Notes under the pieces: model-generated
Databases searched by the model: none
What the model saw: only the letters and a program-made list of their open reading frames with translations
What the model was told of the DNA's origin: nothing
Assembly (NCBI RefSeq): GCF_009817885.1
Contig: NZ_CP041764.1
Location: forward strand, 1-64,000
Length of the DNA stretch: 64,000 nucleotides
From: Serratia rhizosphaerae
Lineage (GTDB): Bacteria > Pseudomonadota > Gammaproteobacteria > Enterobacterales > Enterobacteriaceae
Direction of reading: 5' to 3'
Made by a program: the position numbers and the translations under genes
Shown here: positions 24,571 to 32,927 of the stretch, in pieces
How positions within the stretch are numbered: position 1 is the stretch's first letter
Layout of the letters: every line of letters begins with the position of its first letter

Positions 24571-25095
24571 TTAGTCAAACACGCCGTTAATCACCGATGC
24601 AACCAGCGCAGTGCTCAGGGCGATCAGCACCAGGTCATCGCCCACCACGCGCCACTCATAGCCCGGATAGTGCGGCAGCTGGCCCAGCAGCGACGCCGGT
24701 ACGGTTTTCTTGGCAATGCCCGGAGGCAGCGGCTTGCCGCGCGCCAGATTTTTCGCAATCCCCGGAGGCAGCGACTGGTAACCGGTCAGGCCGTAGTTCA
24801 GCGCCAGCGAGCGGGCGCGGTCATAGGACAGGTCGACCCGTACCAGGCCATGGTCGTCCGCGCTATTACCGCGCTTGCCTTTGCTGCCATGCTCATCGCT
24901 AACGCCTTTGCCGTTACCGTTGCCTTTACCATTGCCATGCTTGCCATCGTAACCCTTATTGCCGTGGTTACCGCTGTTGCCATGGCCGTTGCCGCCGTTG
25001 CCGTTACCGCCTTTGTCAGCGAAGACCGGCGCGCTGCTGACGCCCAGAGAAGCGATCAGCGCCAGTGCCGTGATGGTCATACGACGTTTTTTCAT
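24571..25095 (-). CDS. Exported CigR/RcnB-like protein with Gly-Asn-rich region
   Basis: A 174-residue protein with a signal peptide (about residues 1-27, ending APVFA). Residues 28-82 are a low-complexity stretch of Gly, Asn, His and Lys (KGGNGNGGNGHGNSGNHGNKG). The C-terminal part carries SLPPGIAKNLARGKPLPPGI, read as two LPPGIAK copies, then YEWRVVGDDLVLI and a hydrophobic end, the layout of the CigR antivirulence protein of Salmonella and of RcnB-type domains. A membrane- or envelope-associated role is likely. AGGATG precedes the start. It has its own terminator. Confidence 0.75.
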   Translation of the reverse strand: MKKRRMTITALALIASLGVSSAPVFADKGGNGNGGNGHGNSGNHGNKGYDGKHGNGKGNGNGKGVSDEHGSKGKRGNSADDHGLVRVDLSYDRARSLALNYGLTGYQSLPPGIAKNLARGKPLPPGIAKKTVPASLLGQLPHYPGYEWRVVGDDLVLIALSTALVASVINGVFD

Positions 25096-25234
25096 GTTGA
25101 TACATCCTCGGTTGGGGAATTGTGCTGACTATAAGTATAATTTACCCCATAAAGAATGAGGAAAACTCTTATATTTGCGACATGGCGATTCTAATCATCC
25201 ATACGCTGACGTTTATCACCTGCTTGGTGGTGGA

Positions 25235-25378
25235 TTATCCCGTCATCCGTTGATAATAGCGTATCAACGCATAATTATTCAGCTCCGCTGCCGTCATAAC
25301 TAAAATGTACTTGCGACGCCACCAGCGTTCCAGTAGTTTGAATAACGCGTCATTGCCGGGAGCCTTCCCGGCGATCAT
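25235..25378 (-). CDS. Candidate small protein (47 aa)
   Basis: Translates to 47 residues beginning MIAGKAPGNDALFKLLERWW and ending in ALIRYYQRMTG. The ATG has GTGAGG 6 nt upstream. The composition is protein-like: an amphipathic N-terminal helix with a WWRRK basic patch. I do not recognise it. No partner gene is adjacent. Short length alone means it could be chance. Confidence 0.4.
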   Translation of the reverse strand: MIAGKAPGNDALFKLLERWWRRKYILVMTAAELNNYALIRYYQRMTG

Positions 25379-25430
25379 GGCGCGCCTCACGCAGCACCAT
25401 TTCATCCATACAGTCTATGAATCATCCGTT

Positions 25431-25457
25431 TCCCGCGCGGTATGCGGGACCTTTTTT
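25431..25457 (+). terminator. Plus-strand terminator without an obvious gene
   Basis: TCCCGC and GCGGGA (25431-25436 and 25444-25449) form a short stem followed by CC and six T residues. Nothing clearly coding on the plus strand leads into it, so it may end an unrecognised short transcript from 25.1-25.4 kb. Confidence 0.65.
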
Positions 25458-25588
25458 CTATGACTATCAATACCCTTAGCAAAACTAAGTGTTGAGATTT
25501 TGTTGTCGATATCTTAAATTTGTTCTCGGAGAAACCTTACCTCCCGTGACGAGCCGATAGGCCCCGCGGGCGCTCAGGAGCAAAAGCA

Positions 25589-25765
25589 ATGCAAATGACA
25601 CTCATGGAATACATCACGCGGCATTTCAATGGCGACCTTAGCCGTTATGCACAAGCGGAAGGCGTAAGCTGTGAACAAATCATCAAGTGGATTGACAACG
25701 AATGCTATGTCATTAAAGGACGGCTATTTATGCCGGTCAAACACTTGCCCAGCCAGGACGCCTAA
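25589..25765 (+). CDS. Small protein (58 aa), possible HTH
   Basis: A 58-residue ORF starting MQMTLMEYITRHFNGDLSRY with CAGGAG 7 nt before the ATG and a strong terminator 10 nt after the stop, so it looks like a complete monocistronic gene. The DLSRYAQAEGVSCEQIIKWI segment (residues 16-35) reads like a helix-turn-helix in which AEGVS is the turn, as in Cro-type small regulators; the tail ends RLFMPVKHLP. The function is unknown. The HTH reading is inference from pattern only. Confidence 0.7.
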   Translation: MQMTLMEYITRHFNGDLSRYAQAEGVSCEQIIKWIDNECYVIKGRLFMPVKHLPSQDA

Positions 25766-25775
25766 GTGATGGAGC

Positions 25776-25803
25776 AAAAAACCCCGCCAATGCGGGGTTT
25801 TTT
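25776..25803. terminator. Bidirectional terminator
   Basis: AAAACCCCGC-CAAT-GCGGGGTTTT forms a 10-bp stem flanked by A and T runs on both sides. It serves the 58-residue gene on the plus strand and tsx on the minus strand. Confidence 0.93.
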
Positions 25804-25814
25804 GTTGCGCAGGA

Positions 25815-26690
25815 TCAGAAGTTGTAACCCACCACCAGGTAGTAGCCCCAGCCGGTTGACTTGATCGGCCCCTGCGGCGTGCCGATATCCACACCATCCT
25901 GCCACTGACCGCCGTTATGGAAGTAACGCGCCACGACCGAGTAGTGCCAGTGGTCGTAGTTCAGCGCCAAAATATGGCTGGAGGCGATGGAGTTGCTGGT
26001 CCGCGCCTGACGGCCATTCACCGTAAAGTCATCCTTGCCCAGATCGGAACCGAAGTCGAAGTTCGTGAAGCCGATATAGCTCAGGTTGCCGCCCCACACC
26101 TGGGTCAGCGGCACGAAGTACTTAATTTTGAAACGGTAGCCGTCCCAGCTGTTTTCATTGGCCGCACCGTAGTTCTGCCACTGATACTTGGCATAGATGT
26201 TCATCGACAGGCTCATCGGCAGGCCGGTATCGATATCGGTGCCCAGCCCCATATACCAAGTGTTCTGACGCGACGCCTTGTTACGGCCCATATCGTAAAT
26301 ATAGTTGTTGGCGAAGTACCACTCTTTAAACGGTCCGAACGCCAGGCTGGTGCCGGTCAGCTTATCGATGGAGAAACGCGGCTCGATCTCCATAAACATC
26401 GGCGAACCTTTATCCCAGATGCCACGGTCCGGCGTATTGCCAACGCCGAAGAATTTCGGCACGTCGATGTAGCCGTAGAAATCGAACCATTCGTGCTTGG
26501 CGAAGGCTTCATATTCCAGATAGACGTCGTTGTTAAGCTGTGGCCCGAAGCGAGTATGGTAACTGCCCACCACGTTCACACTTTGATGCCACCAATCCGA
26601 GACAAACTCGCTGTCTTTACTATCCGCCACTGATGCTGCACTGTAAGACGCCGCAAGAAGAACGCCTGCTGCGAGAGCTATTTTTTTCAT
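25815..26690 (-). CDS. tsx: Nucleoside-specific outer-membrane channel Tsx
   Basis: A 291-residue outer-membrane protein with a Sec signal (MKKIALAAGVLLAASYSAASVA). The mature part begins SEFVSDWWHQSVNVVGSYHTRFGPQ (read in two parts, SEFVSDWWHQSVNV and VGSYHTRFGPQ), which is Tsx-like, and ends YYLVVGYNF, with the terminal Phe used in barrel assembly. The 12-strand barrel lets nucleosides and deoxynucleosides through at low concentration and is a phage and colicin receptor in Escherichia coli. Expression of tsx is governed by CRP and nucleoside repressors, and a CRP-like site lies upstream. Confidence 0.95.
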   Translation of the reverse strand: MKKIALAAGVLLAASYSAASVADSKDSEFVSDWWHQSVNVVGSYHTRFGPQLNNDVYLEYEAFAKHEWFDFYGYIDVPKFFGVGNTPDRGIWDKGSPMFMEIEPRFSIDKLTGTSLAFGPFKEWYFANNYIYDMGRNKASRQNTWYMGLGTDIDTGLPMSLSMNIYAKYQWQNYGAANENSWDGYRFKIKYFVPLTQVWGGNLSYIGFTNFDFGSDLGKDDFTVNGRQARTSNSIASSHILALNYDHWHYSVVARYFHNGGQWQDGVDIGTPQGPIKSTGWGYYLVVGYNF

Positions 26691-27097
26691 TTTATTACCA
26701 CATGCTTAAAGGGCTATTCGCTGCCCGTTAGAAAAAGATGACAAATAAGTCTGACCCCTACAGGGTGTAAACAAGCGTTACCCACTCAGATCACCGGCGC
26801 ATTATAGAAATCTCCGATGGTAGGAATCTGTGATCTAGCCACCTGTTTTGCGAATAGGTAATCGATTGCGTTCACATTTGTCAAATTATGTTTCACGAAA
26901 ATTCATAATCAATGTGATTTTTATCATCAGTGGTGTTTTTTCAGGCAACAGCATGACGCACGACAGCCAGCCGCCCGGAGAGCACATCAAGGATAAGATA
27001 CGGTGATGAAGAAGCAGCGATGTTTCGTCGGCAAGCCAGTGCCGCCGACGAACTGAGACGTGTGATACAGGATGCCGCACGCGCTGAGCCAATGGCT
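26691..27097. other. tsx upstream region
   Basis: A 407-nt stretch upstream of tsx and downstream of the next minus-strand gene. It is AT-rich up to about 26940 and holds the CRP-like site listed separately. The GC-rich part from 26940 to 27097 has no supported gene. Confidence 0.4.
26913..26928. promoter_or_regulatory. CRP-like site upstream of tsx
   Basis: TGTGA-TTTTTA-TCATC matches the CRP consensus TGTGA-N6-TCACA in 9 of 10 positions. It lies about 225 nt before the tsx start. tsx is CRP-activated in Escherichia coli. Confidence 0.55.
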
Positions 27098-27370
27098 TCA
27101 GCGTGTGCCCGGCACCGCCTTGGCGATATTTTCCTTACGGAAGACCACCTCGTCGCCGCGTGCAATCTCCCACTCCTGCGGGGGGATGTCCGTTTTCGGC
27201 GCGGCGGCGACCACCGCGCCATATATCTGCCGGCCTGCGCGGCGCAGGATGTTTACATCAAGTTGATATTCATGCCGTAAATTAGCCGTCGTCAGCCGTA
27301 CGGTGTCGCCGTACATAAACGTCTGATCGTCAATCGCCGGCTGGGGAAGAAACTGGATATCACTGCGCAT
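27098..27370 (-). CDS. Hypothetical protein (90 aa)
   Basis: A 90-residue cytosolic protein with AAGGAACGTGAACT before its ATG. It contains DDQTFMYGDTVRLTT and WEIARGDEVVFRKENIAKA, a beta-rich pattern without membrane segments. I do not recognise the family. It is monocistronic, 88 nt upstream of the EamA gene's stop in the same direction. The antisense ORF over it (27020-27280) has no ribosome-binding site and is less likely. Confidence 0.6.
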   Translation of the reverse strand: MRSDIQFLPQPAIDDQTFMYGDTVRLTTANLRHEYQLDVNILRRAGRQIYGAVVAAAPKTDIPPQEWEIARGDEVVFRKENIAKAVPGTR

Positions 27371-27458
27371 AGTTCACGTTCCTTCAGCAAGAAGACGTTA
27401 TATGATCTTAGTCTAATTTCCCCGCCGGGGCGCTGTTTACACACGAAAACCGCACCGT

Positions 27459-28349
27459 TCAGCCGCGGGTGGCACGCCAACAGACCAGCGAACCAACGAT
27501 CACCATCCCCACCCCTTGCCAGAAGCTGACGGTCAACGCCGTATTAAGCATCACGGCAGCAAAGAGTGAAGAGAGCACCGGAGCGAAGTAGGAGGCCGTC
27601 GCCAGCAACGTCATATTGCCGTGCAGGATGCCAATGTTCCATAAGGCATAGCCGGCCCCCATCGCCACGCCGGCGCACAGCAGCATCAGCGTTATCGGCC
27701 AGTGAAAATGCAAGGCACCCTCCGCACTGACGCCATACTTCCCCCACAGCGCCAACGCCGTCAGGGCGGTAAACAGCGCTACGCCGTTTTTCCCCTGCGC
27801 CAGCCTTCTGGTCACGCTGCAGTACAGCGCCCAGATAACCGCGCCGCTGAAGGCCAGGGTGTAGCTCAGTGGGTTACTGCGTACGTTGCCCAGCATCTGT
27901 TGCAGCGACCAGGCGCCCTCCCCGCTCATGATCCAGCCGATGCCGAACAGCGCCAGCAACAGGCCAGGCAGCACCCACCATGTCGCCTTTTGTCCGTTGA
28001 ACAAGATCGCCATCAATACCGTCAGGCTGGGCCATAGGTAGTTAATCATGCCCAGCTCAATCGCCTGCATCCGGTTGTCGGCATAGCCCAGCGATAGTGA
28101 CAGACAGATTTCATAAGCGACAAACAGCACGCTGCCGTACAACAGGTAAACGCGGGGGAATGTTGACAACTTTGGTATGCCCATCACCAGCAACAAGAAA
28201 AGCGCGCCGACGCTGTAGATCATCGCTGCGCCGCCAATCGGGCCAAGCCCTTCGCTCACGCTGCGGATCAGGCCTATAACACTGCTCCAAAATACAATGG
28301 CTAATAGCCCCAGTAATGTGGCTTTATGGGATACGGCGAGAGGTGACAT
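27459..28349 (-). CDS. EamA-family inner-membrane exporter (YddG-like)
   Basis: A 296-residue transporter with about ten membrane helices in two EamA repeats. It has VFWSSVIGLIRSVSEGLGPIG near the N-terminus (residues about 18-38, read in two parts, VFWSSVIGLIRS and VSEGLGPIG) and LGMINYLWPSLTVL, the pattern of YddG, the aromatic amino-acid and drug exporter. GNMTLLATASYFAPVLSSLFA closes the second repeat. The ATG at 28349 is chosen because the longer reading begins with TTG. It is monocistronic. Substrate is by family analogy only. Confidence 0.8.
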   Translation of the reverse strand: MSPLAVSHKATLLGLLAIVFWSSVIGLIRSVSEGLGPIGGAAMIYSVGALFLLLVMGIPKLSTFPRVYLLYGSVLFVAYEICLSLSLGYADNRMQAIELGMINYLWPSLTVLMAILFNGQKATWWVLPGLLLALFGIGWIMSGEGAWSLQQMLGNVRSNPLSYTLAFSGAVIWALYCSVTRRLAQGKNGVALFTALTALALWGKYGVSAEGALHFHWPITLMLLCAGVAMGAGYALWNIGILHGNMTLLATASYFAPVLSSLFAAVMLNTALTVSFWQGVGMVIVGSLVCWRATRG

Positions 28350-28430
28350 CCGATGATTTCCAATGAATTCCTTTTCCAAGATTTCACTGTACCCCGACCG
28401 GACCGGAAAAAGAAGGCGTCGCGTCTGAAC

Positions 28431-28456
28431 AGCGGGCGCGGCAAGCCGCGCCCGCT
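28431..28456. terminator. Hairpin downstream of puuP
   Basis: AGCGGGCGCGGC-AA-GCCGCGCCCGCT is a perfect 12-bp stem 7 nt after the puuP stop. T-rich sequence follows on the minus strand but only after about 16 nt, so it may stabilise the RNA end or be a weak terminator. Confidence 0.55.
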
Positions 28457-28462
28457 TAGCGA

Positions 28463-29833
28463 TTACGGCAACGGCTGACGCTCAAACTGCGGCGGCGGCT
28501 GGCGGAAGCGCCGGGTCAGGTACGCCAGATAAATCACGCCTGCCCCGGCCCAGCACAGCCCCATAGTCAGCGAACTTTTCTCCAGGTTCAGCCACAGCAC
28601 GCCGACGGTCAGCGCCCCCACCAGCGGCAGGAACAGGAATTGGAAACGATCTTTCCAGGTTTTATTGCGCCCTTCGCGGATAAAGAAGTGGCTGATCACC
28701 GACAGATTGACAAAGGTAAAGGCCACCAGCGCGCCGAAATTGATCAGTGCGGTGGCGGTGACCAGATCGAACGACAGCGCGGACAGCGCCACCGCGCCAA
28801 CCAGCAGCACATTCAGCGCCGGCGTGCGCCATTTCGGGTGCACATAGCCAAACAGTTTTTCCGGGAAGACGTTATCGCGCCCCATCACGTACAGCAGACG
28901 CGAAACGCTGGCATGCGACGCCAGACCGGAGGCCAGGGTGTTGATAAAGGTGGTGCAGAGGAAAATGGACTGGAACAGCTTGCCGCCCACGTACAGCGCT
29001 ATCTCCGGCAGCGCCGCGTCCGGCTCCTTGAAGCGTTCAATGGTGGGGAAGAACAGCTGGATAAAGAACGATACGCTGATAAAGATCACGCCGCCGTACA
29101 GCGCGGTGAGGAAAATGGCGCGCGGGATCACCCGGGCGGCGTCAGGCGTCTCTTCACTCAGGGTAGTGACCGCATCAAAGCCCAGGAATGAAAAACAGAG
29201 GATGGTGGCGCCGGTAATAATCGGCAGCAGGTGCGCATTTTCGCTGATAAAGGGTTGCAGGCTCCAGACGGTGCCGACCCCCTCCCCCTTATGCAGCCCG
29301 TGTATCACCAGAACAATAAACACCACGATGATCATCACCTGCGCCAGCACGAACAGCGTATTAAAGTTCGCCACGATGTTGACGCTCTTCAGGTTGATGG
29401 CGGTCATAATCAACACAAAGCCGACCACCCACACCCACGGAGGGACTTCGGGGAACAGCGCGGTCAGATAGATTTTTGCCAGCAGGGTATTAATCATCGG
29501 CAAAAACAGATAATCCAGCAGCGACGACCAGCCGACCAAAAAGCCGACGTGCGGGTTGATCGCCTTTTGCGCATAGGTATAGGCCGAGCCAGCGGTAGGA
29601 AACTGGCGCACCAGTTTGCCATAGCTGATGGCGGTAAACAGCACGCCGGCCAACGCAAACAGATACGACGCCGGCACGTGGCCGTCGGTCACGCCGGACA
29701 CAATGCCGAAGGTGTCAAACACCGTCATCGGCGTCAGATATGCCAACCCCATCATTACCACTTGCCATAGTTTCAGCGATTTACGCAGTTGCGGTTTCGC
29801 CGCGCCGTTACAGTCGATGGCCTCTGCCGTCAT
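28463..29833 (-). CDS. puuP: Putrescine importer (APC family)
   Basis: A 456-residue, 12-helix amino acid-polyamine permease. LTPMTVFDTFGIVSGVTDGHV near residue 33 (read in parts: LTPMTVFDTFGI, VSGVTDGHV) and ILCFSFLGFDAVTTLSEET are PuuP-like. It imports putrescine with protons for the gamma-glutamylation pathway. It follows puuA in the same direction with a 126-nt gap. Related APC members carry other polyamines, but adjacency to puuA settles the role well. Confidence 0.9.
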   Translation of the reverse strand: MTAEAIDCNGAAKPQLRKSLKLWQVVMMGLAYLTPMTVFDTFGIVSGVTDGHVPASYLFALAGVLFTAISYGKLVRQFPTAGSAYTYAQKAINPHVGFLVGWSSLLDYLFLPMINTLLAKIYLTALFPEVPPWVWVVGFVLIMTAINLKSVNIVANFNTLFVLAQVMIIVVFIVLVIHGLHKGEGVGTVWSLQPFISENAHLLPIITGATILCFSFLGFDAVTTLSEETPDAARVIPRAIFLTALYGGVIFISVSFFIQLFFPTIERFKEPDAALPEIALYVGGKLFQSIFLCTTFINTLASGLASHASVSRLLYVMGRDNVFPEKLFGYVHPKWRTPALNVLLVGAVALSALSFDLVTATALINFGALVAFTFVNLSVISHFFIREGRNKTWKDRFQFLFLPLVGALTVGVLWLNLEKSSLTMGLCWAGAGVIYLAYLTRRFRQPPPQFERQPLP

Positions 29834-29959
29834 GGGTCGTTCCTCGTCGGCGTCCTGTACGCCTGATTAGGAATAGCAGTTACCGGGCGCGCGGCCTCGC
29901 CGGCCACAGGAGAGCCGGCGAAATGCGCCAGACGCGCGCGGTGCGTGACATTAAGCAGA

Positions 29960-31378
29960 TCAGGCGTTTTTCAACATCCACTCAATCTCGGTTTCGGTGA
30001 TCAGACGCTCAAACTGCAGCAGCTCATCGTTTTTACAGGCCAGATACACATGGCTGAAGCGCTCGCCAAGCAGCGTTTTCCACAGCGGCTGCTGTGCAAA
30101 GGCGGCCAGGGCGTCGCTCTGGCGGATCGGGAACGGCAGCCCTTCCTGCTCCAGACCGTTGCCGGTGACCGGTTCAGGCAGCGGCAGCGGGTTTTCCAGG
30201 CCGTGCACAATGCCCGCCAGCAGCGCCGCCATCACCAGATACGGGTTGGCATCCGCGCCGGCCACGCGGTATTCCACCCGGTGGCTGTCGCGATCGCCGC
30301 AGGGAATACGCAGCGCCACGGTGCGGTTGTTATGCCCCCAGGAAGCCTGGGTCGGGACGTACATCCCCGGCTGGAAGCGACGATAGGCGTTAACGTTCGG
30401 CGCCAGCAGCGCCATCGAGGACGGCATCAGCGCGATCATCCCCGCCAGCGCCTGCTTCAGCAACGCGGAATCTTCGCCCCGCTCATCGGCGAACACATTC
30501 TCGCCGTCGGCGTCCAGCATGCTGATATGGATATGCATCCCGCTGCCGGCATGCTCTTCATAGGGCTTCGCCATAAAGGTGGCCTGCATATGATGCTTTT
30601 CCGCCACCGTGCGGATCAGGCGCTTGAGCGCCAGCGCATGGTCGCAGGCCTGCAGGACGTCGCCGGTATGATGCAGATTCACCTCAAACTGGCCGGGCGA
30701 GGCTTCCGCCACCGCGCCGTCGGCCGGGATGCCCTGCAGCCGCGCCAGCTCATCGATTTCACTCAGCACCTCGGCAAAATGGTTCAGGTTATCGACCGAA
30801 TAAACCTGGCTCTGGGTGTTGCGCTCCTGAGTACCCGGCGCACACGGCGGCTGCAGATAGCCTTCCGCATCGCGCTGGCGATCGATGAGATAGAACTCCA
30901 ACTCTACCGCTACCACGGGCGCCAGCCCGCGCTGTCGCAAGCGCTGCCAAATCCGGTTCAGCACATTGCGTGGTTCAACGTCAAAGGGAGTGCCATCTTC
31001 ATCCAGCATGGTGAGCTGTACCTGGGCGATATACTGCGGGTCGCTGGCGGAGGGCGTCAGTGTGCCCGGCACCGGCACGCATACCCGGTCCGGTTCCCCC
31101 AGTTCCTGCCCCAGCCCGGTCTCTTCCACCACATTACCCAGAATATCCATGGCGAATACCGAAGCCGGAAAATAGCACCCCTTCTCCAATTTGTTCAAGC
31201 CCGCCACCGGAATGCGTTTGCCGCGGAAACCACCGTTCAGATCGGTCAGCAGGACATCAATATGCTGGGTTAAGGGATAACGTTCCAGATAATGATTCAC
31301 CTCCCGCTGGAAGGTGGTACTTCGCCGTTCTTCATTGTGCTGCACAAAGTTTTCCACTGTTACGATATTGGTCTGCAT
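29960..31378 (-). CDS. puuA: Gamma-glutamylputrescine synthetase
   Basis: A 472-residue glutamine synthetase-fold ligase joining glutamate to putrescine with ATP, the first step of the Puu pathway. ELEFYLIDRQRD near residue 153, FEVNLHH near 233, KPYEEHAGSGMHIHISM near 268 (read in two parts, KPYEEHAGS and GMHIHISM) and NAYRRFQPGMYVP near 330 hold the metal, ATP and substrate residues. It is divergent from puuD across a 218-bp control region. Length agrees with PuuA of Escherichia coli (472). Confidence 0.93.
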   Translation of the reverse strand: MQTNIVTVENFVQHNEERRSTTFQREVNHYLERYPLTQHIDVLLTDLNGGFRGKRIPVAGLNKLEKGCYFPASVFAMDILGNVVEETGLGQELGEPDRVCVPVPGTLTPSASDPQYIAQVQLTMLDEDGTPFDVEPRNVLNRIWQRLRQRGLAPVVAVELEFYLIDRQRDAEGYLQPPCAPGTQERNTQSQVYSVDNLNHFAEVLSEIDELARLQGIPADGAVAEASPGQFEVNLHHTGDVLQACDHALALKRLIRTVAEKHHMQATFMAKPYEEHAGSGMHIHISMLDADGENVFADERGEDSALLKQALAGMIALMPSSMALLAPNVNAYRRFQPGMYVPTQASWGHNNRTVALRIPCGDRDSHRVEYRVAGADANPYLVMAALLAGIVHGLENPLPLPEPVTGNGLEQEGLPFPIRQSDALAAFAQQPLWKTLLGERFSHVYLACKNDELLQFERLITETEIEWMLKNA

Positions 31379-31596
31379 GAGTCACCCGCCGTTGTTGAGG
31401 TTGCTATCGATGATTACGACCGTACTGCTCAATATAATTTCCACTCAATGAAACATAGATGCAACAAAAATGTTTTTCAAGTGTTAATTATGGTTTGAAT
31501 ATTGCCCACCTCGCTGCTAGATTTAGTTAATATTGAACAAAAAGGCTACTTTTACGCCATCTCGTTCATAATTTCGAACAGGCCAAGGGGAAGACA
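31379..31596. promoter_or_regulatory. puuA-puuD divergent control region
   Basis: AT-rich sequence with three candidate PuuR half-sites: CAATATAATTTCC (about 31430-31442), TTAATATTGAACAAAAA (31527-31543) and GTTCATAATTTCGAAC (31564-31579), whose ends are inverted. The Escherichia coli PuuR motif is AAAATATAATGAACA-like, which these resemble. AAGGGGAAGACA is the puuD ribosome-binding site. Confidence 0.6.
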
Positions 31597-32358
31597 ATGG
31601 GCAATATATTTAACAGACCAGTTATCGGCGTGGTGATGTGTCGCCACAGGTTAAAGCAGCATCCAACGCAGACCTTGCAAGAAAAATACCTGAATGCGGT
31701 ATTGGCCGCCGGCGGTTTGCCGGTCGCTCTGCCGCACGCCCTGGCGGAGCCGGAAATTCTGGCGGACCTGCTGCCGCGCCTCGACGGCATTATGCTGCCG
31801 GGCAGCCCCAGTAATGTGCAGCCGCACCTTTATGGTGAAAACGGCGATGAGCCTGACGCCGATCCCGGCCGTGACGCATTGAGCCTGGCGTTGATTCGTC
31901 TGGCGCTCGACAGGCGCATTCCCCTTTTCGCCATCTGCCGCGGTATGCAGGAAATGGTGGTGGCGACCGGCGGTACGCTGCACCGCCGGCTGTATGAACT
32001 GCCGGAACTGCAGGAGCACCGCGAAGATCATGAACTGCCGCTGGAGCAGCAGTACGCCCCCGCCCATGAAGTCATCGTGCGTGAAGGCGGGCTGCTGTCG
32101 CAGCTGATTCCGGACTGCAACCGCTTCTGGGTCAACTCGCTGCACGGTCAGGGCGCCAAAACCCTCGGCCCCAGCGTGCGCGTCGAAGCGCACGCCGCCG
32201 ACGGGCTGGTCGAGGCCATCAGCATCCGTGACCAGCCGTTTGCTCTGGGAGTGCAGTGGCATCCGGAGTGGAACAGCGACGAATACGCCCTCTCGCGTCT
32301 GCTGTTTGCCGGGTTTATCGACGCCTGCCGGGTGTATCGCAAGGAACCACGCCCATGA
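31597..32358 (+). CDS. puuD: Gamma-glutamyl-GABA hydrolase
   Basis: A 253-residue class I glutamine-amidotransferase-like hydrolase that releases glutamate and GABA in the last gamma-glutamylated step. LPGSPSNVQPHLYG near residue 66, the nucleophile elbow FAICRGMQE (about residues 109-117) and GVQWHPEWN with the catalytic His and Glu near residue 223 are present. The stop overlaps the puuR start (ATGA). A divergent puuA and the rest of the cluster confirm the role. Confidence 0.93.
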   Translation: MGNIFNRPVIGVVMCRHRLKQHPTQTLQEKYLNAVLAAGGLPVALPHALAEPEILADLLPRLDGIMLPGSPSNVQPHLYGENGDEPDADPGRDALSLALIRLALDRRIPLFAICRGMQEMVVATGGTLHRRLYELPELQEHREDHELPLEQQYAPAHEVIVREGGLLSQLIPDCNRFWVNSLHGQGAKTLGPSVRVEAHAADGLVEAISIRDQPFALGVQWHPEWNSDEYALSRLLFAGFIDACRVYRKEPRP

Positions 32359-32912
32359 GCGAAATCAGTCTGGCGCCGGGAAAACGGCTGGCACAAATCC
32401 GTCAGCAGCTCGGCCTGTCGCAGCGCCGCGTGGCGGAGCTGTCCGGACTGACGCACAGCGCGATCAGCACCATTGAACAGGACAAGGTCAGCCCGGCCAT
32501 CAGCACGTTGCAGAAACTGCTGACGGTCTACGGGTTGTCGCTGTCGGCATTTTTTGCCGAACCGGAAAAGCCGGCTGAACCGCAAATTGTGATCGACCAG
32601 GAAAGTCTGATTGAAATCGGCAGCCAGGGCGTCTCGATGAAACTGATCCATAACGGCGACCCCAACCGCACGCTGGCGATGATGATAGAGACCTACGAGC
32701 CGGGCACCACCACCGGCGAACGCATTAAACACCAAGGGGAAGAGATCGGTACGCTGCTGGAAGGCGAAGTGGTGCTGCAGGTCAACGGTCAGAACTACGC
32801 TCTGAACGCCGGCCAGAGCTACGCCATCAACACCGGCATTCCCCACAGCTTCAGCAACACCTCAACGCGCATTTGCCGCATCGTCAGCGCGCATACGCCG
32901 ACGACATTCTGA
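32355..32912 (+). CDS. puuR: Puu operon repressor (HTH plus cupin)
   Basis: A 185-residue regulator with an XRE-type HTH (residues 7-62, LAQIRQQLGLSQRRVAELSG, then LTHSAISTIEQDKVSP) and a C-terminal cupin (GTLLEGEVVLQVNGQNYALNAGQSY, in part, and NTGIPHSFSN). PuuR represses the cluster and is relieved by putrescine. The ATG overlaps puuD's stop; the longer in-frame start inside puuD is rejected. It sits between puuD and puuC, as in Escherichia coli. Confidence 0.93.
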   Translation: MSEISLAPGKRLAQIRQQLGLSQRRVAELSGLTHSAISTIEQDKVSPAISTLQKLLTVYGLSLSAFFAEPEKPAEPQIVIDQESLIEIGSQGVSMKLIHNGDPNRTLAMMIETYEPGTTTGERIKHQGEEIGTLLEGEVVLQVNGQNYALNAGQSYAINTGIPHSFSNTSTRICRIVSAHTPTTF

Positions 32913-32927
32913 TTAACGGAGCAAGGT

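Larger units (their letters stand above)
25096..25588. other. Region between CigR-like gene and small gene
   Basis: Nearly 500 nt without a long gene. It includes one candidate 47-codon minus-strand ORF and one plus-strand terminator, listed separately. The rest is AT-rich and shows nothing I can name. Confidence 0.5.

Noticed and set aside
27020..27280. 86-codon plus-strand ORF antisense to the 90-residue gene
   Set aside because: The minus-strand gene has a better ribosome-binding site and a more protein-like sequence.
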